A DNA stretch of 14,942 nt, taken from assembly GCA_900542475.1 (NCBI GenBank), contig UQNO01000046.1, positions 1 through 14,942 of the forward strand, given 5' to 3'. The notes below the pieces were generated by a model. That model was not told where the DNA came from. It did no database searches and saw nothing but the letters and a program-made list of their open reading frames with translations. Below are positions 6,904 through 13,981 of this stretch, piece after piece. This DNA is from an uncultured Bacteroidota bacterium (lineage in GTDB: Bacteria; Bacteroidota; Bacteroidia; Bacteroidales; F082). The translations under genes were made by a program, and so were the position numbers. Each line of letters begins with the position of its first letter. Positions within the stretch are counted from its first letter, which is position 1.

Positions 6904-6933
6904 CAAAGATACAAATAATTTTGACATACGCAA
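6904..6933 (-). promoter_or_regulatory. Promoter of the higBA operon
   Basis: On the minus strand, TTG (6931-6933) and TATCTTTG (6904-6911) are separated by 19 nt, matching the Bacteroidetes -33/-7 pattern. The toxin ATG (6893-6895) starts 8 nt beyond the -7 box, so the leader must be very short. Confidence 0.75.
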
Positions 6934-7135
6934 CAAAAAGATGCAAATATTTTGAAAGATAGAATTATTATTGATGGTTGTACTAATAATCCTCTAACAG
7001 CGGTGTTCTGTTTCCCTTGCCGTCGATGTTCCTATTGCATTTTTAACACAAATTGCATTGAACAGCAAGAAATCTAAAAACCCATTTACAATTTGATGCA
7101 AGTTTGTTCATTTTGGAAGAAATAAAGCAACCAGA

Positions 7136-7161
7136 AGCGACAAGGCAGGATGGGTGGTAAG
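7136..7161 (+). repeat. Right copy of a direct repeat flanking higBA
   Basis: AGCGACAAGGCAGGA (7136-7150) plus GTGGTAAG (7154-7161) repeats the sequence at the 3' end of the Fic gene, 963 nt away, with a 3-nt difference in internal spacing. In plus-strand translation it gives RSDKAGWVVR, which resembles a winged-helix C-terminal tail. It is probably the last trace of a lost gene end. The rest of 6947-7170 shows no gene. Confidence 0.55.
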
Positions 7162-7170
7162 GAGAGCAAC

Positions 7171-8211
7171 TTACTCTTCTTCCCTATAATAAACCTTGTA
7201 ATACTTTCCTCTTTCATCTTCTCCTTGCTCAACATGGTCGCGGTTGCCGTCGATGATGATTTGGATTTTGCGGTCGAGGCGGATGACGCGTTTGTAGGAA
7301 CGCTGCTGCCGTTTGAAGGCATGGTCGGAAATGGCGAACGTGTCGTCGATGGTGATGTCGTTCTCCGACTCGTAGTCGCGCTTGAAGTTGTGGAAACTCT
7401 CGATAACCTCAGGCTGTTCGATGACCTCGTTGGCGAACTCTTCCATATCGAAGGTGTCCTTCTCCTTGAAGAACTCCAACGACCGGTTCAGCAGGTCGAT
7501 CTGGTCGGCCTTGGAGATCTCGAACTGTTCAGGCAGCGCCTTGGTGACGAAGTTCTTGGCCATCGTCATCATGTTTTGGGTGTTCGCATACTCGTCCTGC
7601 CGCTGCCGCACATGCAGGAAATCGTCAATCCAGTATTGTGCCTCTATTCCGCGGTTGGTGTTATCGACCACCGCCACCATATAGCCGTTCTCGCGCTCGC
7701 GGTTGAAGATCAGGCAGCCCTTGTCGAGCTTCTTGATGTTGATGCCCTGCTCGCTCTCGAGGTTGAAGTTAACGCCCTCGTGCAGCACCTTCAGGAACGT
7801 GTCCTTGTTCTCCGACTTGAACAGCCCGACGGCGTCCACCGTCTCGCCGTCCACGATGCAGTCGCGGAAATAGACCGTATAGAACTCTCCGCCCTTGATT
7901 TTGGGGTGGGTGCTCTGGTCGTAGAGGTGTTTGGCGAGGTTGACGGACTGCTCGAACAGCGTCTCGGGGTTGTCGAAGATCTGCGACGCCGCCCCATAGA
8001 CCACGTTGTATTCGATGCCGCTGTCGTGGTAGAGTTCGAAGAGTTCCTCGGAGGAGAAGGGGGTGAGGAAATAATTCACTAATAAGTTCCTGACATTATC
8101 CTTGATGTCAAGATTTGATTCTGACAATATGATACCATCATCTGTGGATTTGTTGCCGACAAGATGAAGGGAAATGTTATAGATTGAAGCTTCTTTCATA
8201 TAGTTATACAA
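7171..8211 (-). CDS. Nucleoid-associated protein, NA37 family (divergent Bacteroidetes type)
   Basis: A 346-residue protein that I recognise as the Bacteroidetes branch of the 37-kDa nucleoid-associated (NA37/NdpA) family. Visible landmarks: FLTPFSSEELFELYH near 48-62, GGEFYTVYFRDCIVDGE, VDAVGLFKSENKDTFL, GCLIFNRERENGYMVAVVDN, EAQYWIDDFL, and a C-terminal FKRQQRSYKRVIRLDRKIQIII segment. Family members bind DNA or the nucleoid; a catalytic activity is not known. It is the last gene of the minus-strand restriction operon. M1 at 8211 overlaps the previous stop by 8 nt; M5 (8199) would give a 4-nt gap and is equally plausible. Base composition changes abruptly near residue 47: earlier codons are AT-rich like the upstream genes, later ones overwhelmingly end in G or C. 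Confidence 0.8.
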   Translation of the reverse strand: MYNYMKEASIYNISLHLVGNKSTDDGIILSESNLDIKDNVRNLLVNYFLTPFSSEELFELYHDSGIEYNVVYGAASQIFDNPETLFEQSVNLAKHLYDQSTHPKIKGGEFYTVYFRDCIVDGETVDAVGLFKSENKDTFLKVLHEGVNFNLESEQGINIKKLDKGCLIFNRERENGYMVAVVDNTNRGIEAQYWIDDFLHVRQRQDEYANTQNMMTMAKNFVTKALPEQFEISKADQIDLLNRSLEFFKEKDTFDMEEFANEVIEQPEVIESFHNFKRDYESENDITIDDTFAISDHAFKRQQRSYKRVIRLDRKIQIIIDGNRDHVEQGEDERGKYYKVYYREEE

Positions 8212-9316
8212 ATTGAGAGATAATTAAAAACGCACACCACAATGATGGGATTATCCATAAAATCCACGTAATAGCAGATAAACGATTATGTTGCTTTTTT
8301 AAGGAAGCATCCACACATTCAAATTTTTTAGACAATAGTTCAATTTTTGTTTTGTCAAAACCATCTTTGAAATCTTCAACATCTGCTTTTATTATTTTCA
8401 AGATGCTCTTTTGGTTAGATAGAAATAGCTGTATTAAAATAGCAAAAACAAAGAGACTTATTAATGTTACTATGTTCCTTGTGTTTAATAATAGTCGATG
8501 TTCTTTGAAATCCATAGCTAACGCTGCTAAAACAAATGCACTTGGAATTGCAATTAACTTTGTTTGAGCCTCGTTTATAACAGATTGTATTTTACTTGTG
8601 TATTCTATCGCTTTTGTATTTATCTCAAGTTTTAGTTTATTCGATGAAAAACCACTCATGTAGAATGAATAGGCATTTATGCAATTGTCGAATAGTTTCC
8701 CTATGTTTTCAAGAATTAGACTAAATCGATTTGTGTGCTCAGAAACCAAAAAATCTATTATTTCATTAATAAACAAATTCTTTTTTTCTATATTATCTTC
8801 GCATAACACTGTTGAAATCTTGGAAATCTTTTCTAAATCTTTGTCATTCAATCTAACAATCTCTTCGCAAGTATAGTCACAAGTAATAAGAACTGACTGT
8901 TTGTCATTTGAAACGACAGTGTTTAATATATCGATATCTGTAAAAGAGTGCTTCGATATACCTTTAATAGAAGTTATAAATTTTGTAATTGCATTATATT
9001 GGTTTATGAAACATATAGAATTGTCATTCTCATAAATGTAATAAGTCTCTTTTCGTAACTCGTATTTGTTCTTCGCAATAAAAGACTTGCATGAATCATA
9101 GAATCCAATATTACATAACTCTGCTAAAGATAATTCGATATTTTCTACGGAACCTATTTCAATATCTTCAAGAAAGAAACTCTTCTCGAAACAATTATTA
9201 TCATATAAATACTGGAGAACATCTTTGTCCGAGACCTTCCAGTTGTCAATGAAAAGTGTCCCATTCTCAATTCTTACAGCGTTGTTTTTAACAATATTGA
9301 CAATTTTATCAAGCAT
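8204..9316 (-). CDS. Unrecognised protein with three C-terminal membrane segments
   Basis: A 370-residue protein of unknown family. Residues 1-250 are hydrophilic and AT-rich in coding, probably a cytoplasmic domain with alternating helix/strand character. Three hydrophobic segments follow: about 253-269 (LIAIPSAFVLAALAM), 281-299 (NIVTLISLFVFAILIQLFL) and 348-370 (AITWILWIIPSLWCAFLII). Between TM2 and TM3 lies a charged stretch of about 45 residues. No signal peptide is visible. Its ATG overlaps the stop of the YejK-like gene by one base (TAATG), indicating translational coupling. The next gene starts within a few nucleotides of its stop. By analogy with defence operons a membrane effector or anchor is possible, but this is inference from context, not from homology. 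Confidence 0.75.
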   Translation of the reverse strand: MLDKIVNIVKNNAVRIENGTLFIDNWKVSDKDVLQYLYDNNCFEKSFFLEDIEIGSVENIELSLAELCNIGFYDSCKSFIAKNKYELRKETYYIYENDNSICFINQYNAITKFITSIKGISKHSFTDIDILNTVVSNDKQSVLITCDYTCEEIVRLNDKDLEKISKISTVLCEDNIEKKNLFINEIIDFLVSEHTNRFSLILENIGKLFDNCINAYSFYMSGFSSNKLKLEINTKAIEYTSKIQSVINEAQTKLIAIPSAFVLAALAMDFKEHRLLLNTRNIVTLISLFVFAILIQLFLSNQKSILKIIKADVEDFKDGFDKTKIELLSKKFECVDASLKKQHNRLSAITWILWIIPSLWCAFLIISQFV

Positions 9317-10356
9317 TATTTATCCAATTGATCAATGAGTTCTTCAGGTAATTCTTTGAACGTTAATTGCTTTTTCTCCTTGTTATAGAAAATGGTTTTG
9401 TCTAATTGTTGATTGTCAAAAATGATAGTTAAATCTCTGCCTTTATAAAAAGTGTATTTCATTTTTTTTAAACGAGTGCGATCACCGCTGATTATTTCAC
9501 TCACACCATATTCTTCTTGAGCAGCATATTCTTTAAATCCATTTGGGTTCTCATTATCAAACAGTGCGGAAATTGCACTTAATTGTATTTCTTTTTTTGA
9601 GTTGATGCAATCTAAACAATAATCATATATTTCGTTTTTCCTTTGAATAGCAGTGTCTCGGTCAAGGCCTATGTTTACACAATAGCTTTCAACAGCTTTT
9701 ACCAACCGCTTTGTTGATTCGGAACTCGTTTTGTTGTCATTACAATCAATATAACTCATGAAGTAATTACTGACATCTTTATTCCCTCTTACAAATGACA
9801 GATATGTTTTCGATTCTTTGTCAATTCCTTTTGTGATATTGTTCCACTTTGTAATGTTAATCAAACAAGCAACATCGATTTTGTTCAAATCAAGACTCTT
9901 GATGTCTTTGATATGTAGATTGTCATCGATGACAAAACCATTTTTATTGTTGATTGTCATTACCAACATGAATTCCTGTTTTTCTGTGGTATTGGAGAAA
10001 TGAACAAAAACTAAATGCCCACCTGTAGCAGGAGAAATGTCTTTTATTTTCTTCTTATATAATTCGGTAGCTTCGGTAGAAAATGTGAAAAAGTCAATTT
10101 TCTTATCGACAAAATACTTTGACAATACATTCTGAAATGATTTATCATCCTCGCCAAAGATGCCATAAGTGGGATTTGACTTTTTATAATATGCTTCCTT
10201 AATATTTGCGACAAACAGTTTTTCCCTCTCTGTGGGAGAAATAGCCTGCTTTGCCTTTTTTAAATTACATCCCATTGTATGTGCCTCTTTTATCACTTGA
10301 TGGATAATGAGACCTTTAATATTGATGTCATGTCCTTTTTTCTTTAATTCTGCCAT
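9316..10356 (-). CDS. YejK/NdpA-like nucleoid-associated protein
   Basis: A 346-residue homologue of E. coli YejK (NdpA, NA37 family). It shares the order of landmarks: IKGLIIHQVIKE (13-24), YGIFGED (64-70), FFTFSTEATELY (89-100), GGHLVFVHF (112-120), EFMLVMTINN (128-137), LDLNKIDVACLINITKW (155-171), TYLSFVRGNKDVSNYF (184-199), FKEYAAQEEYGV (274-285), DLTIIFD (308-314) and ELPEELIDQL (335-344). YejK binds the nucleoid and has been linked to topoisomerases. Here the gene lies in a restriction operon, 17 nt after the specificity subunit stop, and overlaps the following membrane-protein gene by one base. That setting suggests recruitment to DNA sensing or to modulating the restriction enzyme (inference). 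Coding is AT-rich compared with the left-hand metabolic genes, consistent with horizontal transfer. Confidence 0.85.
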   Translation of the reverse strand: MAELKKKGHDINIKGLIIHQVIKEAHTMGCNLKKAKQAISPTEREKLFVANIKEAYYKKSNPTYGIFGEDDKSFQNVLSKYFVDKKIDFFTFSTEATELYKKKIKDISPATGGHLVFVHFSNTTEKQEFMLVMTINNKNGFVIDDNLHIKDIKSLDLNKIDVACLINITKWNNITKGIDKESKTYLSFVRGNKDVSNYFMSYIDCNDNKTSSESTKRLVKAVESYCVNIGLDRDTAIQRKNEIYDYCLDCINSKKEIQLSAISALFDNENPNGFKEYAAQEEYGVSEIISGDRTRLKKMKYTFYKGRDLTIIFDNQQLDKTIFYNKEKKQLTFKELPEELIDQLDK

Positions 10357-10373
10357 AAATAATGTTGTTTCAG

Positions 10374-11834
10374 TTAATTTATCACTTCCTCCATCATCCC
10401 CACTGCTTCCTGCTCTTTCAGGTAAGCTTGGTAACGAAGTCCGTTTGCTTGTAACACTTTGTCGTTTATTTCTTTCTGCTTGGATTCGTCCTTGAGAAGC
10501 GGAATCTCCACCTGTGACAACTGATTGGTGTCTATTTCATCCACAACAGCCCCAAAGGTGTTCCTTTTCACCAATTGTTGTGCGTAATCTGTGCTTAGCC
10601 AACAATACAAATAACCAGCAATGTCGTCATTTGCAGGAATGATTCTTACGATGTGATCGCTGCCAATCCATTCTTCCCAATGTTTTGGAACGATGGCTGT
10701 TTTCCCGATAGTTCCGCTACGAGTAATCAAAACGCTATGTGCTTTTAGCTTTAATTCATCATCTAATGAAGAATGGGCAAGATATTTTTCAGTACTTGGA
10801 TTTAATACGTTTATCTGTTTACCGCCTATGAGTTTAATTCCGTGTTCAGCTTCAACGTATGTTCTCTTGAAACGAGTGGGCAGAAGAATGTCCGCTGTGA
10901 TATTGCTGTCACCACAACGTGCAACCAGTTTCGCATTTTCTTTCAACAATTTCAAAATCGTATTACAAATCGGCGTATGATACGAACAATCCAGCCTCAA
11001 ATCCAGCCTGTTCAGTTTGGTGGTGTAGTTGCGCAGGTCAACGTCTTTGTCGAAATACTTGGGTTTCAATTCTTCAATCGGAGGAAGCTGAAGTTCCTGA
11101 TAGAGCAACTGCTCCGCTTCGTCCATAAGTTCGTTGGATTGGTCACGCAAATCGTATGAGGCTATAATCAAATCGTGAATTTTCTTCTTTATCAGATCCG
11201 GCGCATCGGGAATGATGATATTTCTCAGATGTTCGGGTTCTATTTCTAGAATAACAGCACCATACATCATAGAAAGTATTTGATTTTTAACCTCAGGGAG
11301 ATTTAGACAAACATAAACGTAACCAGAGTAACACTCACTTTCCAAACGTATAATATGCTGACTGAATGCGTATTGCTCTAATGTTCGATTTACAAACGTC
11401 GTGTTTCCGATTGTTCCAGAACAAGACAACAATACGGTTCCTTTTTTCACCAATAAATGCTTCTCTGTAGCAAGTTGCCTTTTTATATATTTTAAAGGTT
11501 GCGGTTTGGTATTCAGCATTTCAGAACTTCCCAAAAAGCCGATTGAATCTTTCGTGTTTTTTTCAACATAGTTACGTTTAAAGCGACCTGCATGATAAGC
11601 CTCGTTAACCAAACCATTCTCACCCCATAGATGAACATAGCCGTACTTGCAGTGTTCTACCTTGTATTTTGCGGCTTTGGCATCAAGGTTGAAGGCGCTT
11701 GCCTCCAAACGAGTGTTGTTGGAGATCACTTCAGAGAGTTCGACCGAAGTGAATTTCAATGGATCGGGAGCCAATGGATTGATTTCTTCCACCGGCTCGT
11801 AGGGCAGCTTATATGCCAGATTTCCTGTTACCAT
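10374..11834 (-). CDS. Restriction-modification specificity subunit (HsdS-like, two TRDs)
   Basis: A 486-residue specificity subunit with two target-recognition domains joined by helical spacers. TRD1 runs from about residue 28 to 212 and TRD2 from about 290 to 447. Each contains an RFKR-(N/T)-YVE block (84-91 and 321-328), a LLSCSGTIGNT / LITRSGTIGKT core, a QHIIRL / DHIVRI strand and an MYGAVILEIEP / TFGAVVDEID end, showing an internal duplication. It should define a bipartite DNA target for the adjacent nuclease-methyltransferase. I chose the ATG at 11834, not the one 24 nt upstream, because AGGAGGAGGG (11841-11850) lies just before it and the ATGGTAA overlap with the preceding stop implies coupling. 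The TRDs differ strongly in sequence, so the two half-sites should differ. Confidence 0.9.
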   Translation of the reverse strand: MVTGNLAYKLPYEPVEEINPLAPDPLKFTSVELSEVISNNTRLEASAFNLDAKAAKYKVEHCKYGYVHLWGENGLVNEAYHAGRFKRNYVEKNTKDSIGFLGSSEMLNTKPQPLKYIKRQLATEKHLLVKKGTVLLSCSGTIGNTTFVNRTLEQYAFSQHIIRLESECYSGYVYVCLNLPEVKNQILSMMYGAVILEIEPEHLRNIIIPDAPDLIKKKIHDLIIASYDLRDQSNELMDEAEQLLYQELQLPPIEELKPKYFDKDVDLRNYTTKLNRLDLRLDCSYHTPICNTILKLLKENAKLVARCGDSNITADILLPTRFKRTYVEAEHGIKLIGGKQINVLNPSTEKYLAHSSLDDELKLKAHSVLITRSGTIGKTAIVPKHWEEWIGSDHIVRIIPANDDIAGYLYCWLSTDYAQQLVKRNTFGAVVDEIDTNQLSQVEIPLLKDESKQKEINDKVLQANGLRYQAYLKEQEAVGMMEEVIN

Positions 11835-13870
11835 GCTATGCCCTCCTCCTTTTTCCATTTGGCAAACACATCCGCCACTAAAACCGTCTGGTCGTTCACG
11901 CCCTTTTCCTGCCGTGTTTCTTTGCGATATACCACATTGCCTTCGGCATCACGTTCGGCGATGCTCTCTTCTTTCTCGGTCATAATAATGTTGCCTTTTT
12001 CATCTCGCTTGAAGATGATGTTGCCGCGTTTGTCGTGTCCAATATGGTCAATCATCGTCATAAAGATGCTGTAATCAATGATTTGTCCGCTCTTTTCTTC
12101 TTCGTCAATCTCTTTCTGCGTTTTCTTTTGCAGAATCAGAATGGAACATTGTGTGCCGTTGTGCGGCTGGAATGCATCGGCGTGTAAATCCACACTGGCC
12201 ACTATGCGTGTTTTCTTAATCAGCCAATGGCGAATATATTCCAATCCTGGGGAGCCAAGAATACTGTCGGGCAGCACTATCGCTGCTCTTCCTCCTTCAA
12301 CCAGCAGTTGCAGAATACGCTCAATGAATAGCTGCTCTGGCGGTACACTGCTTTGCAGACGCTCCGTCATACTCCAATTCCCTTTGTCGTCTTTCTGCCA
12401 GATATGGCCCAAATCAAACTGTTCCAGCACTTGGGTGTCACGAATAGGTATCTTGGAGCCGAAAGGCGGATTGGTTACAACAACATCAACAAAACCAATT
12501 GTTGTGTGGTTCTTTATTGTATTCTTTTTAACTCCCAACGCTTCCTCAAGGTGAGCCCTCGTATTGGCATCCCATTCTTGAGGTGGAAGCAAAGTGTTCA
12601 TCTGCATGATGTTGCCACTTCCGTCGTTGTTCATCACCATGTTCATTTTGGTGGCTTTCACAAGGTCGGGATTGATGTCGAAGCCGAAGAAGTTCTCTTT
12701 GGCAGTTTCCGTGATCTTATCATTATATAGTGTTAAAATATCCGTATTCCAGGAGGCTTTTTCGCCGTACGATTCTTTGAAACGTTCCTGCAAGCGTTCA
12801 ATCACCTTGTTCATGGCAGTAACCACAAATCCCCCCGTACCGCAACTGCTGTCCAAAACCTTTTCATTGTCTTTGGGATTAATCATATCCACGGCCATTT
12901 TCATCACGTTTCGGGGAGTGAAGAACTCGCCACGGTCGCCGCGAAGATTCGCCCCGACAATCTCTTCGTAGGCCTTGCCTTTGATGTCTATATTCGTATT
13001 AAGCAACGCATATTTCTGCAATTCGGCCACTAAAAATGTCAGCGTTCTTGGCGTTAGTTTGATTGTGTCGTTTTCGTCAAAAATCTGCGAATTTTTCTTC
13101 TTAACTTCCTTGAAAATTTTTGAAATCCGATTGTAAACCGTAGCTTGTCCATCCTTATAATTGCGTTCTTTGGAGGTGGTATAGAATTGAACAGGTTCAA
13201 GCAGATTACGTTCATCGTGAATCTTGCAGAAAATCACTTTCAGAAACTCAAAGAATGCGGGCTGTTTTTGCAGACCTTCGTTGATGTAAATGATGTTATG
13301 GCAAGTTCTAAAGGTGAAAAGGAGATTGTCGTCGAAAGCTTTTTTCAGCGTGTTGCGATTAGGGCGTTCGTTCTCATCTGTCGTACCATCAGCAGAAGGG
13401 ATGTCATTGTACTCGTCAAAGACAAAATAGCCACTTTCATCAACTGTTTTGCGATAAACTGTTTTGTGCAGTCCATTTGTCCACATGCCCCACTCGCAGT
13501 TATTGCAAGCAGACATGTATGTTTTCAGTTGTTCCAAACCATTATCTTTGTCGGATGGCTTCACCGCTTCCTTTTTGCATTCAATGACAATGGAAATATT
13601 CTGCTGGTCCTTCTTTTGCTCCTCCGTGACATTTTCAGGGAAAATGACAATGTCAGCACGCTTTTTCCCCGAGCCCATGTGGACAGGATATTCCACTGCA
13701 ATGCGCTCTTTGGCGTATTTGTGTTCATTCACCAAACGCTTCTCCACCGTTTGGCGCACATACTCTTCAGGTGTGTCGTTACGGATAGTTCCATCAACAT
13801 AATCACGAATCTTCCCCTCGGGGATGATAATTATAGTCTTATCCACGGTTATTATATTACAAATAATCAA
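11828..13870 (-). CDS. Nuclease-methyltransferase fusion (HsdR_N-like PD-(D/E)XK + N6-adenine MTase)
   Basis: A 680-residue fusion. Residues about 10-145 form an HsdR-N-like nuclease domain: E60, KKRADIVIF with D73, and IVIECKK with E97-x-K99 fit the PD-(D/E)XK pattern. A helical linker resembling HsdM N-termini follows (about 170-300). The Type I-style methyltransferase then shows GEFFTPRNV (314-322), SAM motif I D340-SSCGTGG (341-347) and catalytic NPPF (467-470). No helicase motifs are present. With the separate S subunit it resembles BcgI-type (Type IIB/IIG) enzymes, which cut without translocation; that equivalence is inference. The open frame begins at TTG (13868-13870), just after a stop codon; GTG at codon 9 is the alternative, and the first in-frame ATG (M65) would remove part of the nuclease. 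So a non-ATG start is needed. It is the first gene of the operon. Confidence 0.88.
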   Translation of the reverse strand: MIICNIITVDKTIIIIPEGKIRDYVDGTIRNDTPEEYVRQTVEKRLVNEHKYAKERIAVEYPVHMGSGKKRADIVIFPENVTEEQKKDQQNISIVIECKKEAVKPSDKDNGLEQLKTYMSACNNCEWGMWTNGLHKTVYRKTVDESGYFVFDEYNDIPSADGTTDENERPNRNTLKKAFDDNLLFTFRTCHNIIYINEGLQKQPAFFEFLKVIFCKIHDERNLLEPVQFYTTSKERNYKDGQATVYNRISKIFKEVKKKNSQIFDENDTIKLTPRTLTFLVAELQKYALLNTNIDIKGKAYEEIVGANLRGDRGEFFTPRNVMKMAVDMINPKDNEKVLDSSCGTGGFVVTAMNKVIERLQERFKESYGEKASWNTDILTLYNDKITETAKENFFGFDINPDLVKATKMNMVMNNDGSGNIMQMNTLLPPQEWDANTRAHLEEALGVKKNTIKNHTTIGFVDVVVTNPPFGSKIPIRDTQVLEQFDLGHIWQKDDKGNWSMTERLQSSVPPEQLFIERILQLLVEGGRAAIVLPDSILGSPGLEYIRHWLIKKTRIVASVDLHADAFQPHNGTQCSILILQKKTQKEIDEEEKSGQIIDYSIFMTMIDHIGHDKRGNIIFKRDEKGNIIMTEKEESIAERDAEGNVVYRKETRQEKGVNDQTVLVADVFAKWKKEEGIAW
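11841..11850 (-). promoter_or_regulatory. Strong purine-rich ribosome binding site of the S subunit
   Basis: AGGAGGAGGG, 6 nt upstream of the ATG at 11832-11834, lies inside the end of the methyltransferase reading frame. It decides between the two possible starts of the specificity subunit. Confidence 0.65.
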
Positions 13871-13871
13871 T

Positions 13872-13889
13872 CACTTACTAATGTAAGTG
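13872..13889. promoter_or_regulatory. Inverted repeat in the leader of the restriction operon
   Basis: CACTTAC (13872-13878) and GTAAGTG (13883-13889) are perfect reverse complements around TAAT. The 18-bp element lies between the -7 box and the TTG start. It could be an operator for an autoregulatory protein or a leader hairpin that limits translation of the nuclease. No controller gene is visible nearby. Confidence 0.5.
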
Positions 13890-13911
13890 TATAATGCTCA
13901 TAAAAACACCG

Positions 13912-13942
13912 CAAAGATAAAACTAATAATTTTGTTTTGCAA
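13912..13942 (-). promoter_or_regulatory. Promoter of the restriction operon
   Basis: On the minus strand, TTG (13940-13942) and TATCTTTG (13912-13919) are 20 nt apart, a good match to the Bacteroidetes -33/-7 consensus. All five downstream genes are so closely spaced that this is probably their only strong promoter. Confidence 0.75.
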
Positions 13943-13981
13943 GAAAAAAAAAGTCGGTTTAATATGTTTTATTGCTATTTT

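Noticed and set aside
6896..6946. Longer N-terminus of the HigB-like toxin starting at 6946
   Set aside because: The -7 box and part of the spacer lie inside this extension, and the family starts at MRIVSH.
7150..8082. Long plus-strand open frame of 310 codons
   Set aside because: It is the antisense shadow of the GC-rich part of the NA37-family gene; its product is a low-complexity V/L/D/E-rich sequence with no family resemblance and no promoter.
11835..11858. Upstream ATG of the specificity subunit
   Set aside because: The eight extra residues are encoded by the purine-rich ribosome binding site itself; the downstream ATG has ideal spacing.
11828..13870. Ordinary three-gene Type I system (hsdRMS)
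   Set aside because: No helicase/translocase reading frame exists in the window; the nuclease-like domain is fused to the methyltransferase instead.
13145..13894. Plus-strand open frame of 249 codons over the nuclease domain
   Set aside because: Antisense to the nuclease-methyltransferase fusion, which has clear catalytic motifs; the plus-strand product shows no domain.
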